Shown piece after piece: positions 32,101-44,891 of a stretch of DNA of 64,000 nucleotides. The DNA is taken from NCBI GenBank assembly GCA_946800325.1, contig OX326961.1, positions 42,932,215 through 42,996,214 of the forward strand, read 5' to 3'. This DNA is from Luzula sylvatica. Lineage: Eukaryota; Streptophyta; Magnoliopsida; Poales; Juncaceae. Below the pieces are notes generated by a model that did not search any database, was not told the DNA's origin, and was given only the letters and a program-made list of their open reading frames with translations. The translations under genes and the position numbers were made by a program. Position 1 is the stretch's first letter. Each line of letters begins with the position of its first letter.

Positions 32101-33156
32101 TAAGAGTATCACCACTTTGAGTCGTGATAAGCTATCTCTCATGTTATACCTTTTAATTTGTTCCAAAAATACCCTTCATCCATGTTCTCATACTCATCTC
32201 TCCCAAGTCCCAACCAAACATATTATCAAATGTGCCTAAACTTTTTCATCTTAGATCTCAAATTTCTTTTTAATAGTGCATCATTCACGTAAATAAGTTA
32301 CATTAATATCTTTTTCATGTGTTTCTCTTTAATTTAAGATCCCAATCGAGATGGTTTTGCTTCAAATATAAATGAAGCCATGAGAAAAAAATTTATGATT
32401 TTTCTCATTGTTCCTTTCTATGCAAGTTGGTTATTTTGTAAAGTAAATCTGAAAATAAGTCCATTTCTTCCTGTTAAGCTTTTTGTTCAGAAGAGAGATA
32501 TAATTTAGTATATTACTTAATTGAAGTACAAAGATTATTTCATTATACAACAATCTTAATTGAATACTTATATAAGTAACAGTAAATTTATTAAATATTT
32601 TATAATGTTTATGAAATGGATATTTTGGTAATTATACCAGATCCTCTTTCAAAATTCAACTTATTCCAATTTTTATTTCTCTCACTTTGCCAAACTACTT
32701 TCAAAAATAAAAGCATAACCAGTGATAACTAGTTATTCCTAAATAGAGTTATACCTAGCTTATCTTCCATCCAAAGTAAGGTATAACTTACTTTATTTGT
32801 TTTATCCTTGCCAAACGTAAAACGAGATATAGGTGATAAGTGGGAATAGGCAAGATTTACGCCTCCAATTGTATCCCATATTTGAACACTGATAGCTTAA
32901 TCTCTCATCTATATTCCTCAAAATTAAGACCAAAATGTCCTTGTTTTAATTTCTATTCCCATATATACGAATATTTTAATATATAAACAAATTCTCTCTC
33001 TTCCAACTCATCTTCATCTTTCCCCACCATCAAATATTTTCCATCCTTATTTTCTTTTCTCAAATCGAAAATATCTCTTGATATTTTTATGTTTTCTACA
33101 AATAAGTCATATTATTATATTTCTCGTTCTTTTCTCGTCGTTTTAAGATCATGATT
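32101..33156. other. AT-rich spacer, part of older element
   Basis: Starts with TATCACCACTTTGAGTCGTGATAAGC, which relates to the hairpin near 24210; the phrase GATATTTTGGT(A/C)AT at about 32617 recurs near 35515. No gene was recognised. Confidence 0.4.
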
Positions 33157-33740
33157 CAGGCCCGGCCGTAGGCTTTGGCCCAGTTGGCCCGAGTCACAGG
33201 CCTCCCTTTCCCATATGCCTCCATTTTATACATAAAAATTAATTATACCTATTACTAATCCGATCCATTAACTTATATGCACCGGACCCACTTGTGAAGA
33301 TCCGGATCCGCTACCTTAATTCCAGCACGCGACCGAAGCGACCTGCAAAAGAAACCTACGTCCGTGCTCTGCGAGGGCAACTGAAGCGACCTGCGAGGTG
33401 CGATGCGACTGAGGCGACAGGCGAGGCGAGGCCACCATGACAAGAGCGCAGGAGACTACTCTCCTCTTCGAGTTCACATGCTTCATCTCCTCTCCGTCTC
33501 TTCCTCATTTTTTTCGCTGCGACAGTGATTTTCGTAGGGATTTTCGTCAATTTCGTGTAATTTCGTCAGTCTTCGCTGCGTGCGGCACTCTCCACTTCGA
33601 ATTGCTCTTCAATTTCGTGTAATTTATCTTTAATTTTCGTCAATTTATCTTGTAATTTCGTGTAATTTCGCCCACTAGGCCACTGTGAATGTCTGTGCTC
33701 TTCAATTTCGAATTTGGTCTGTGAATTGGTCTTCAATTTC

Positions 33741-33786
33741 GCCCAGTATCTTGCTCTCTCTCTCTCTGTGTGAATTGGTCTGTGAA

Positions 33787-33865
<79 letters not shown>
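33741..33865 (+). repeat. CT/GA microsatellite
   Basis: Almost uninterrupted CT dinucleotides from 33790 to 33864, with shorter runs from 33752. It creates artificial Ser-Leu and Arg-Glu repeat frames on both strands. Confidence 0.95.
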
Positions 33866-33870
<5 letters not shown>

Positions 33871-34125
33871 AATTGCTCGGTGAATTTGCTCTGTGAATTT
33901 TCGTGTCCAATATCTTGCCCAATTTCGCCCAATGTATGTCCAATATTTTCGCCCAAATTATCATTTATATGAGTCCACTGTGAATGTATATTATGTATGT
34001 TAGAAACTTAGATGTGCCACTGTGAATGTATGTTAGATTGTGAATGTATGTTAATTGTTAGATGTGCCATGGATATATCATATGAGTCATTCTCTCTGTG
34101 AATGTATGTACAATTCTCTCTGTGA

Positions 34126-34572
34126 ATGTATAGTAAATTGAAGGATTTTTCCGACCAATCCTTGGGAAAATGTTGCGAGAACCTCGAGAAATTTCTAAGT
34201 CATAAAGGGGAATCGGATATTGATGGAGATGATTTATATATGGAGTTAAAAATTTTGAAGAATGGTTTGCCAAGTGAAGTTAAAAAACCAATTGAAATAC
34301 TCAATTATTTGGAAACAATGAAACTTTGTTATCCAAATTCGTGGATTGCGTATCGAATACTTTTGACCATCCCGGTCACGGTTGCGTCGGGGGAAAGGAG
34401 TTTTTCGAAGTTGAAATTAATAAAATATTATCTTCGATCAACCATGTCACAAGAAAGATTAAATGGATTAGCTATATTATCAATTGAAAATGATTTCGCG
34501 CAAGAATTAGATTATGCAAATTTAATTGATATATTTGCCTCCAAAAATGCGAGAAGAGCGATATTTAAATGA
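34126..34572 (+). pseudogene. hAT transposase C-terminal dimerisation domain
   Basis: The open frame of about 148 codons ends at TGA 34570-34572. It holds the hAT C-terminal dimerisation signature: [20 protein letters not shown], then [20 protein letters not shown] and [11 protein letters not shown]. Such domains pair transposase monomers. The BED zinc finger and catalytic RNase-H-like core upstream are absent, replaced by the CT-rich segment, and the apparent start is not a natural N-terminus. Closest style: transposases annotated as zinc finger MYM-type protein 1-like in plants. Confidence 0.85.
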
Positions 34573-34738
34573 ATACGTTTGTTATGTGTTTTGTAATATT
34601 TTGAACTCACTTTATTATTATGTATTTTGTTTTATATTTAAAAAATATTTTTTTTAAATGATATTTTTTTGTAATTTCGAATTATCGTACCATCATGTCA
34701 CGGGCCTCCGAAAACTCAGGACCGGGCCTGTCATGATT

Positions 34739-35710
34739 GCATATGTTTAGTTCAAGTTCGTGAAAATAATTGTGTTTAGTGTTGTGTTATTGTTTGTGTT
34801 TGTATTCTTACATCTTTTCTATTTAAAAACAAAATTATGATATTTTGATAATTTATAGATTTTGATAATTTATATTTTCATTTTTTAATTAATTATTTAT
34901 TTTTTCATGAATGATGATTCATTTCACTAATAAAATTAGTACAAAATTAATTAATATTATCACATTTATTATAATTAAAGTTAATTTTTATTGATATGTT
35001 ATTAATTCATATATAATAAATTACTAATATTATCACATTTAGTAATTCATATATAATAAATTATACAGAAAAGTATCAATTTATGTAATACATATAATTA
35101 TCATATTTAATTATAATTAATATATAATATGTAATGAGAATAATCTGAGAAGTTGATCTTACCAATCAAAGCAAGTCAAATATATAATTAGCAATATAAT
35201 ATAATATAATATATAATTCATATATCGTACTATTATATAATCAGTAATTTAATATGATTATGGTTAATATAATTAATAATTAATATAAGCAATACATGTA
35301 ACAATAATATAAATTTTATTAATATAAACTTTAAGAAATACAATATGTATTAATAAATATTCACATTAATTTAATATTGGTACATTAGTATAATTTTGTT
35401 TGATTAAATTTAGTTTTATTATTAATACAATATAGTTTTGTTTAGTTTTATTATGTATATTTATTTTAGTTTCTAATCAAACACTTTCAATTTAACATAC
35501 TATAATAAAAAGGATATTTTGGTCATTTCAAAATATTTTCTTATTAAAATCAATTCTATCCCAAATTTTATTCCTATCACTTTAACAAACAACATTCTAA
35601 AATGGAGAAGAGAAAATGGTATAACTCACTAATCCTCACACTAGTTATCCTATCTTGCTCCCAAACAAAGCCGTTGACTATACTACTAATATTCGATTTA
35701 AAAAACAAAA
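34739..35710. other. AT-rich spacer upstream of the tRNA gene
   Basis: Extremely AT-rich (about 34800-35500) with TAATATAAT-type low-complexity sequence; no recognised gene. Near 35500-35690 sequence resembles 32600-32780, probably the same MITE family. Confidence 0.45.
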
Positions 35711-35782
35711 GCGTTTGTAGTCCAACGGTTAGGATAATTGCCTTCCAAGCAATAGACCCGGGTTCGACTCCCGGCAGACGCA
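35711..35782 (+). tRNA. tRNA-Gly (anticodon TCC)
   Basis: All four arms fold: acceptor GCGTTTG with CAGACGC (one G-U pair), D arm with GGTTAGGATA, anticodon stem ATTGC/GCAAT with loop CTTCCAA giving anticodon TCC, and T arm CCGGGTTCGACTCCCGG. The length is 72 nt including discriminator A, with no encoded CCA and no intron. A TTTT at 35783-35786 is a polymerase III terminator. It decodes GGA codons. This is the clearest intact host gene in the window. Confidence 0.97.
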
Positions 35783-36460
35783 TTTTATTTTCTTTTTCCT
35801 CTGAAAGGAAATACTACAATGAAAACAAAATTATTTACGATAACAATTGAAACGAGGTAACTGAAAACAATGCATCATATAATTTTCCTTTTACGCGACT
35901 CTTTTCAGTTTACTGCTTTATTTGCAAAAGTATTGGGTATTTTTAAATTGGACAAAAAAGCAAAAAACAAGGGTCGGACGTATCAGAAACGTATCGTGCC
36001 GTATCGAAAACGTATCGATTCAAATTTATATACTAAATTAGTCCGATACGCCACGTGACGTATTGGATCGGTGCCGTATCGGTATCGTATCCGTATCCGA
36101 TACGTATCCGATACGGGTACGGTTCGTTTTTTGAAGTATCCGCGCAACATAGATCGACATTAGTAGTCTCGAGATCGATCTTGATAGCAGACGACGTTAG
36201 GATCATGCAATAATTTAGTCCAATTTTATGTGTTTGTATTATGTAGAAACAAAAACTAATTAGCAAAATATATTTTGTCTTTTTTTTTTTGAAAAAACAT
36301 GAGAAATCATTAAATAAAACAATGTCACAACATTCTTTATTTATAGCTATTATTTTGATGACGTGATAAAAATTAAATTTTTAATTATATATTAAATTTT
36401 ATGATTTAATTATTTTAATTTATGATTTGACATTGAAATTTATAAGATACTAACTCTAAC
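35783..36460. other. Spacer with CGTATCG-rich segment
   Basis: At 35975-36130 short phrases such as CGTATCG, CGATACG and TATCCGATACG recur in both orientations, making imperfect hairpins. It may be a MITE remnant. No gene recognised. Confidence 0.45.
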
Positions 36461-36478
36461 CCCGCGCAATTGCGCGGG
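36461..36478. other. Perfect palindrome of Helitron type
   Basis: CCCGCGCAATTGCGCGGG is an 18-bp perfect palindrome in AT-rich surroundings. Similar GC-rich palindromes lie near the ends of plant Helitrons. No TC start or CTRR end was fixed, so the element call is tentative. Confidence 0.35.
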
Positions 36479-37620
36479 TGGCTTATAACTTGGTGTTATA
36501 ATTTTTGCGGTTATAGTTTAGACTAAAATATGTTGTCATGATGTATTTGCCTCAGTAAATCATGATTATTGCAAATTTTAGAACCAAAATCATTTGAATC
36601 GCTCATGGTGTTATAACTTTCGTGAACGATTCAAACGTTTATTGCTTTCAAATTTGTTTATTTTCTATAACTCATAGGCAGAATCATGGAAACAAACAAA
36701 AACGTTGTTGTAAATTTTGTTCTCGTTTATGTTCGTGTCAGTATTCGTACTTCATGTTTGTAGCGTTAATTCATATTTGCATTGAGCAGTTATAGATTTT
36801 ATTCTTGTTTGTATGTACGTGTACGTGTTCTTAATTTGTGCTTATATTGGTAATTCGTATTCGCATTGTGTACTCGTCTGTAGTATTCGCATTTCATTTC
36901 TATATTTTTGTTCGTAGTCGTATCATTACGTTTGTGTTTTTATTTCGTATTTTCTAGTTCGTAGTCGACATATTCTTTATTCTCGTAATGTTTTGTTAAC
37001 ATCAAAAAATTACATTTGTTTCTCGAATTTGTCCATTTGTTGACTTTGTTCATCTTTGTTTTTTTTTTTTCATTGTATGTCAAATAGTAGCAATATAAGT
37101 TAACTCTTTATTAGTTCATAGGCAATAATAAACAAACACGCCATTCTCTTGATTGCAAATTTTATTCATTTAATACAAAATAAACAGAAAAAATATTGTC
37201 TATGGTCATGATCATAGTAATGACATGATGAGAATGATCATGGTGTTTTATAATAATCATGATGATTGTCATATGGTTGATCTCAGATGTCCCGATTAGT
37301 ATTTTCTGTTCCTAATAAGTTCTCTATATTTTTGGAAAAATCATCATTGATCCAAAACAAACAAAGGGAAGATGAGAAAAAAAAATTAGAAAATAATGAA
37401 ATGGGTCATATAAGAAACAGTAAGAAGAAAACAAATAAAAAACATCTAAAAAGAAGGAAGGAGTATGCTGGAAATGAAGGAATGGACCCAAAATCCTTAT
37501 TTTTAATTGCACCCGACCCGTTGATAGATGAATGTACCACGTATCAATAGTTACGAACTTCTCACTGAATATTCAATTGGCCCCAATTACTTTCAATAAA
37601 TACAAAGCATACCCAATTAA
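36479..37620. other. Unassigned region, possible Helitron body
   Basis: From 36600 to 37000 phrases such as GTTCGT, TATTCG and GTACTCG recur. A Lys-rich frame at 37287-37550 has no recognisable domain. Confidence 0.35.
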
Positions 37621-38352
37621 GTCGACAATCAAACCTTACCAATATCTGTAATGACATCAGATACTGGTAGCTCGATCTAGGCCACACAAACATGTGGCAT
37701 TTATGAATTTCTGCCTTTTCGGGCTCAAGCGGTACCGATAAACCTCAGTCCATACCAGCCACACTTCATGAAGGGAACAATCCAACCAAAAACAAATCAA
37801 AATATTAACAACACCCGATATGTTCCAATCGATACCAGCAGAACAGTAAATGCCAGCATGATAATCTCGGCGACACAAAGAAAAAGACAAAGAGAAACCA
37901 GAGGATCAATAAACATGAGTGTGTTGCTTCTTTGATACAATCAGACCCGATAAGGCTCACAAAACTCAATACGATCACAACAATCTCAGAGACACAAAGA
38001 GAAGAAGAGAGAGAAATAAAAGAATCAATAGACATAAGCATCTTGTCAATTGATACCAGCCAACAAATATTAAGGTCACAACCGAACTGTACCGATACCC
38101 GCAACCACATCAGGTACGGATACAACATTCTCATGCATTCCTCACAAACCAAGAAGGATCGAACAGATCAAATCAAAGATGATGACTTGGCCGAATGAGA
38201 ACATGCCCAATGTTCACAATTATAACTATCAATTTCAATAAGACGAAGAAAATCAGGTAGCATAATCCCAAAAGCTTTGATTAACAAAAGAAAATCTCAC
38301 AGGCCAAGAACCTCGCAATTAATGTCTGAAACCTCGATTAATAGCAGCCAAT
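37621..38352. repeat. Region with imperfect tandem repeat of about 117 bp
   Basis: The phrases AATCTCGGCGACACAAAGA (about 37865) and AATCTCAGAGACACAAAGA (about 37983) begin similar stretches that end AATCAATAGACATAAG or its variant; GATACCAGC recurs at about 37833 and 38053. Nothing coding was recognised. Confidence 0.45.
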
Positions 38353-39374
38353 TGTTGGGGAATATCCCCGACCCCGGGCCCGCGCTGCGGATATGAAGGC
38401 CCGGTCCGGTTCCCTAAATCCAAGATCACGCCATGACTTCGAGGGTACGATGCAAATAGAAGGATAGATCTATACCAGTGCCAAATTGATGGCACACGAA
38501 GGGTTGATCGGCGCCTTCTATTCCTCCTGTCACGTTGGTGACAATCCGCGTGTCCCATACCACGCGTCCTTCACCACTCGTTAAGTACGCCGGTTCACTC
38601 GACTTCGTCTTCGTACGTCCAAGCGTTTCCACCGTCTTTCTCACTCGAGTCGATCACAATCGAAGAACCACAAACGTCGTTCCTCTACTTGTATCCACGT
38701 TGATTCGTAAGACATCGGTCGCGGATGCACCTGCCTAGACGATGCACCGGCGAACTTGCTCGATCTAATCGATTCTCTATTTCTCTCTCTTCGCACCTTT
38801 TCACTCACGAAAGATCAAATCTGAATTTGCTCTTTTTCTTGTATATTGGGCAGAATGATCTGATTAGAATTGCATTCAGTTGCTTAGTGATGAGAGAGAA
38901 AATATCCTATTTATTTCTTATAGGATCAGGATTAGCCAAGAGGCATGTATATCCAATATACACCCTTTCACACAGAAAAGTGCATGAACCTATTCAGTAT
39001 TCTGTCCAGACGAAATTGATAAATTTCTCTGACAGAATATCACGCAACATGAAAGTTGTAGATAATCTCATTATCTACACAACCCAATTTGGCCCAGCCC
39101 AATTAGAGTTCGTATGCAAACGTTATGACTGTTTTACTAACTGTATGTCATACTGTTGCACCCTTTCGGTATTTCACATAAACGACACTGATACTTCGTT
39201 CATATGAAATATATTTCTACATGAAGGTTATAGATAACCTAATTATCTATCTAACCCAATTTGAATCATTCAAATCGGATTTTCCCAGTGACAGTTATGG
39301 CCACGAATGTACGACTACAATCGTTTATCCTTGTGTACACTTTTACGGTTGATCCTGAAACTGTATTTCCTTCA
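38353..39374 (-). mobile_element. Ty1/copia 3' LTR, minus strand (1022 bp)
   Basis: On the minus strand it starts TGAAGGAAATAC, directly after polypurine tract GAGTGGGAGAC (39375-39385), and ends TATTCCCCAACA. It matches the LTR at 23091-24089. Confidence 0.85.
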
Positions 39375-42300
39375 GTCTCCCACTCAATTTCAGATCTACC
39401 TAAAAGGTACTCATGCATATCCAATACGCACGATTTTAGAGAATATAGCTCGCGTATCAAATACCAAACTATGCACATCCAATGCACCAATTTTATGATC
39501 AAGCCCGACTTAGTACGACTCGTTGTGTGACCATGTAGGTTCGACTTAACGATGGCAGTAGGTTGTTTCCAATATCTAGTCACTCCATCATATCCAATAC
39601 TTAGTTGATTTCGTATTTCGTTTTTGAAACTCTTTGAACCTTTCAAAAGTCTCCGTTTCGGCACGCATTAAATAGATATTTTCACATCTACTTTAACCGT
39701 CCATAAACATAACAAAATACTGATAGCCTCCTCTTGCCTCGAAACTTATCGGATCATCTACATGTGAATGTAAGTTCCAATAATTCGTTGGATCTTTCTC
39801 CAACCTTTGGAGAATGATGCCCTTTGTCGTCTTGCCTAATAAATAAGTATCGCATTAATCAATCGAATCTAATTCGAATGATTCTAGCAATCCATCATAT
39901 GGAATCTAGATACATGAATCTCGTTTATATGGCCAAGACGGCAATGCCAAAAGAATCAATCAACTTCTAGGTTTAATCCTCCTCGAATTTCACCATTCTT
40001 TGAGTCACTAGTTTGGACAACTCCTTGTCCGAACTCTCCGTTTTGGAAAACATTTTTCCAAAATACCCTTAGACATATATTTCTTTCGATCCCATCCTTG
40101 ACTTACAAGGACATCCACGCATCTCTATGCTTTGGATTCCCCAGACACTCTAAGCATCTCCTATTCAAATTTACATCGCATCACATGCAATTTCGGGATC
40201 GACTTATCCATCAAATGCATATGATATTCGGTCACGAAGATCAAATCTCGTACCATCAACACACGAGTGTTAATCAAAGACCCATAAGGCGTCTCAAAAT
40301 TAACCTACTCTTTGAGCCGCATTGAACCATTCAACACGCTCTAGCTCTTGAAACTATTTCATGAGCGTTGTGTTTTATTTTCATATACACCCAAATTCTC
40401 AAAACAATTTTGAGAAATTTGCGTCTATACATGCCATCACAAGGCACGTAATATTGTTCGATTCCTTCTTAAAGTGTATCGAACCCGGCTTTTTCTAAAG
40501 CCAAAGCCTCGAGCCCCGAATCTACCATTTTCCGTGTCCAACACGTTCCTTTAAGTCTAAGAACTATTCTTTGACTATCAAGGTTAATTATGGTAATTCC
40601 AGCCCAAAAGCCATATATCATATCGATCTCATCGATATATTTGGTGTTTGCTTGAAAACATAATTCTTAACGGATGATGAAGATTAAGCTCCTAACCGTG
40701 CGTACTTAATCTATATGCTTATATGATAATTATATGATAGTGTTATTTTCGAATCGATAACCCTCATACCGATACGGGACTCCAAGTCCATAACACTCAA
40801 GATCCATATTTTACAATCCTCCCATAAGTGACTATGGCCGACAAATGAGATCTCGATATTTTAGGTAGGATTAAATCCAATTGTATCCAATACGACTCTC
40901 GTTCCTTTATAGAATTTCGGTGACGAATCGTATCCAATACAATCCATGTTCCGTGTGTGCATTCTATCTATGCCCCGAACTCCAATCGGATTGGCTTGGA
41001 CGGTTAAGTCACAACCATATCCAACGTATCGTTCAATCGAACTACTCACGTGCCCGACTATGGCCTGAAACCACGTGAGTCCCCAATTAACGCTTACCAC
41101 CCGCACCAATATATACAATAGTACGTGCCCGACTATGGCCTGAAACCACGCACTATGTCATATCAATCTCGATGGATGTGGACATGGAAGGCATTTCCAC
41201 GACTTAAATATTATGAGGGATCATAACATTCATGTTTAAATAATTCGTGACATAATCATATTATATCACTATCACAAGATTTTCTAAATGCATATGATTT
41301 AATTAGGTAAATTAATTATTCTAAATAATTACTTGTCCTATATGCTAGTATGTTTGATGCCGATCAAATCGATATAAAGAACTCAAAATTCCGAGCTTCG
41401 TAGCCAAAGTTATCGCGAAAACAAAAACAGCATCCAGAGAAGGGTCCGTTATAACGGACTGCCCCATCCGTTGTAACGCAAGGGCCCAACGGGCGCGAGA
41501 AAACCTCGCCCGGGACGCGTCCGGGGCGCCAAAAAATGCCCCCGGGGCGGCAGAAAACTGTTTTTCTGCACCCTTTCGGTATTTCATTAGAACGATACTA
41601 ATACTTCGCTCAAATGAAATATATTACAACATGAAAATTCTAGATAATCTCATTATCTAACTAACACAATTTGAACCATTCAAATCGGAATTTCCTACTG
41701 AAAGTTATACAAGTTTTAGTAAAATACGAACAAACGAAAAGGTAAGTATATCCAATACACACCTTTTCAACCAGAAAACTAGACACCTTTTCAGTATTCT
41801 GTTGAAACAAAAATATTAAATTGTTCCAACCGACTTTGAACGTTAACTAAAGTTCTAGATAATCTTATTATCTAACTAACTCAATTGGATTGGACTCAAT
41901 TGGGGTTTCGATGCGACATATACGGACGTTTAAGTCTCTGTATGTCAAACAGTCGCACCCTTTCAGTATTCCATAAAAACGACACTGATAATTCGTTCAA
42001 ATGAAAAAACTTTCTGTATCAAAGTCATAGATAATCTAATTATATATCTACGCCAATTTGATCCAATCAATTTGGAGTTTTCCACTGAAAATTATCTTAG
42101 TTTTACTCACTGTTTCATATTCTAATTTTCTGCAGATTTTGCCGTTTCGTCCGTTTTCGCTCGTTTCCAAAATGATAAATCATGAAACTTTTTCATGATC
42201 ATTCCTAGATACTCTCAATCAACTTTTGATCGATCTCTAGCGAATTCCACTTGTGATTTTAACGGAATTTGACTTTCTCTATATGTAACATCATGCAAAC

Positions 42301-42386
42301 GGGTACGAACTTTGATAACCCGTGCGTATATCTAACATACGACTATGATTCGACCCTCGAATCGATGGCGATCGCTCTGATACCAC
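39375..42386 (-). mobile_element. Internal region of degraded copia element
   Basis: Bounded on the minus strand by the primer-binding site TGGTATCAGAGC (42374-42385), complementary to the 3' end of initiator tRNA-Met, and the polypurine tract at 39375. The order of a GAG-pre-integrase piece and then an integrase piece fits Ty1/copia. Reverse transcriptase and RNase H are missing, and LTR-like fragments occur at 41565-42115. At 41430-41560 a GC-rich stretch (GGCGCGAG, CCCGGGGCGG) stands out. No other ORF there is recognisable. Confidence 0.75.
39600..39940 (-). pseudogene. Copia GAG-pre-integrase and integrase fragment
   Basis: Minus-strand frames, broken by stops and small shifts, show the HCRLGHIN-type zinc region (about 39930), DGLLESFELDSID, YLLGK, then GGYQYFVMFMDG and YLMRAETETFERFKEF, matching the copia integrase N-terminal zinc region and start of its catalytic core. 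At about 39600 the integrase frame jumps directly into the element's 3' end, so the rest of pol is deleted. Confidence 0.8.
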
Positions 42387-43269
42387 TGTTGGGGAATAGC
42401 CCCGACCCCGGGCCCGCGCAGCGGATATGAAGGCCCGGTCCGGTTCCCTAAATCCAAGATCACGCCATGACTTCGAGGGTACGATGCAAATAGAAGGATA
42501 TATCTATACCAGTGCCAAATTGATGGCACGCGAAGGGTTGATCGCCGCCTTCTATTCCTCCTGTCACGTTGGTGACAATCCGCGTGTCCCATACCACGCG
42601 TCCTTCACCACTCGTTAACTATGCCGGTTCACTCGACTTCGTCTTCGTGCGTCCAAGCGTTTCCACCGTCTTTCTCACTCGAGTCGATCACAATCGAAGA
42701 ACCACAAACGTCGTTCCTCTACTTGTATCCACGTTGATTCGTAAGACATCGGTCGCGGATGCACCTTCCTAGACGATGCACCGGCGAACTTGCTCGATCT
42801 AATCGATTCTCTATTTCTCTCTCTTCGCACCTTTTCACTCACGAAATATCAAATCTGAATTTGCTCTTTTCTTGTATATTGGGCAGAATGATCTGATTAG
42901 AATTGCATTCAGTTGCTTAGTGATGAGAGAGAAAGTATCATATTTATTTCTTATAGGATCATGATTAGCCAAGAGGCATGTATATCCAATATACACCCTT
43001 TCACACAGAAAAGTGCATGAACTTGTTCAGTATTCTGTCCAGACGAAATTGATAAATTTCTCTGACAGAAAATCACCCAACATGAAAGTTGTAGATAATC
43101 TCATTATCTACACAACCCAATTTGGCCCAGCCTAATTGGAGTTCGTATGCAAAAGGTATGACTGTTTTACTAACTGTATGTCATACTGTTGCACCCTTTC
43201 ATTATTTCACATAAACGACACTGATACTTCGTTCATATGAAATATATTTCTACATGAAGGTTATAGATA
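42387..43269 (-). mobile_element. Truncated copia 5' LTR, minus strand
   Basis: Lies next to the primer-binding site, so it is the 5' LTR of the minus-strand element. It lacks its first roughly 140 bp: the homology to the 38353 LTR stops at TTATAGATA, where an LTR in the opposite orientation begins. Confidence 0.8.
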
Positions 43270-44279
43270 GTACACAAGGATAAACGATTGTAGTCGTACA
43301 TTCGTGGCCATAACTGTCAGTGGGAAAATCCGATTTGAATGGTTCAAATTGAGTTAGATAGATAATTAGATTATCTACAACCTTCATGTAGAAATATATT
43401 TCATATGAACGAAGTATAAGTGTCGTTTCTATGAAATACCGAAAGGGTGCAACAGTATGACATACAGTTAGTAAAACAGTCATAACTTTTGCATACGAAC
43501 TCCAATTGGTCCAGGCCAAATTGGGTCGCGTAGATAATAAGATTATCTATATCTTTCGTGTTGGTTGATTTTCTGTCAGAGGAATTTACCAATTTCGTAT
43601 GGACAGAATACTGAACAGATTCATGCAACTTTCTGTGTGAAAGAGTGTATATTGGATATACATGTTGGCCAATCCTAATCATATGTGATATAAATAGGAT
43701 GTTTCTCTCTCTCTTTGGACAATCCAGATGTGAATTCATTCAGTTAATTCAGAATATTCCAGAAATATTAAGAGACATCTTTCTATTGAGTGAAAGGGTG
43801 TAAAGAGAGAGAACCGAGAAAAACAGTTTTTCTCGGAGAAGAGAATCAATCAATCGAGCAAGTTCGCCGGTGCTTCGTCTAGGCAGTTGCACCCGCGACC
43901 GACGTCTTACGAGTCAAGGTGGATACAAGTAGAGGAGCAACATTTGGGGCTCTTTCGGTTGTGATCGATTCGGAGGAACGAAATCTGTCGGAGACGTAAA
44001 CGAGCGAATCGGAAACGGGACGCATGAAGACGACCGGAGGCGTGTCAAGACGGTGGGAGATGTGTGGTATGGGACGCACGGGCTAGTCACCAATGTGACA
44101 CCGAAGGAAGAGAAGGATGCGAGCGATCAACCCGTCGTGCGTGATCAATTTCACGCTGGTAATCATCTATCCTTCCATTGCATCGTACCCTCGAAGTCAT
44201 AGCGTGATCTTGGATTTAGGGAACCGGACCGGGCCTTCATATCTGCTGCGCGGGCCCGGGGTCGGGTGAATTCCCAACA
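43270..44279 (+). mobile_element. Copia LTR in opposite orientation
   Basis: Matches 23125-24089 in plus orientation, beginning GTACACAAGG, about 35 bp after the normal LTR start, and ending TGAATTCCCAACA. With 42387-43269 it makes a head-to-head pair of LTRs, an inverted repeat of nearly 900 bp per arm. Confidence 0.8.
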
Positions 44280-44891
44280 GTTAGCATATATATATATAAG
44301 AAAATTCAAGCAATAATAATGGGCCAAATATATTGTGTGTATGTATGACATACATTCCATATATGTATATATAGAAATACCAATATTTACCTATATATAT
44401 TGTTTTCTTATATTTTGACCCTCCCCTCCCTATAAATACCTCCTCATTATTTCGGTGCTAGAGAAAACACACAAAAAGGGATAAAGCCGAGAAAAGAGAG
44501 AGAGGGGAGACCGAAATTCGGATTTTCGGATAGGGTTTCATAGGCCGAGAATTAGAGAGGGAGAAGAAAGAGAGAAGTGATTCAACCCGTCACCATCTCG
44601 CCAGTACGGGGCGGTCGCATCCCTCCGAAGACAAACACGGTGAATACGAGTAGAGGCTTCAAGCTTTTGGAGCTACACGTGATCGAGCTCGACAGATAGA
44701 CGGGACGCAAGAAGGAAACGTGCCGAGTCGGGGTTTTCGTCGTCACCGAATCAAACGTGATTAGGATGTAATAAAACACAAACTCTTCATTCGATGTTTA
44801 ATTTAGTTGCACATATATATCCTTGTGGATATGTCCCGCGGATATTTTTTTTTTGTAATTTTCGTTGCGTATCATGCCGTGGGACCCAACA
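44280..44891 (+). mobile_element. Fragment of another LTR
   Basis: Contains a strong TATA box CCCTATAAATACCTCC at 44428-44443, a GAGAGAG-rich leader and the end GTGGGACCCAACA at 44891. Immediately to the right, homology to position 6545 begins, so 44891 is an insertion border. Its left end is lost at the copia LTR. Confidence 0.55.

Larger units (their letters stand above)
33157..34730 (+). mobile_element. hAT element with degraded transposase (1574 bp)
   Basis: Termini CAGGCCCGGCC and GGACCGGGCCTG are imperfect inverses. Perfect 8-bp duplications TCATGATT flank it at 33149-33156 and 34731-34738. Only the C-terminal part of the transposase remains, and a long CT microsatellite occupies the middle. 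It is likely non-autonomous. Confidence 0.85.

Noticed and set aside
33566..33972. Open frames of alternating Arg-Glu or Ser-Leu
   Set aside because: They are direct translations of the CT/GA microsatellite inside the hAT element.
37287..37550. Lys-rich 87-codon frame as a nuclear protein gene
   Set aside because: Low-complexity AAA/GAA-driven composition with no domain or supporting signals.
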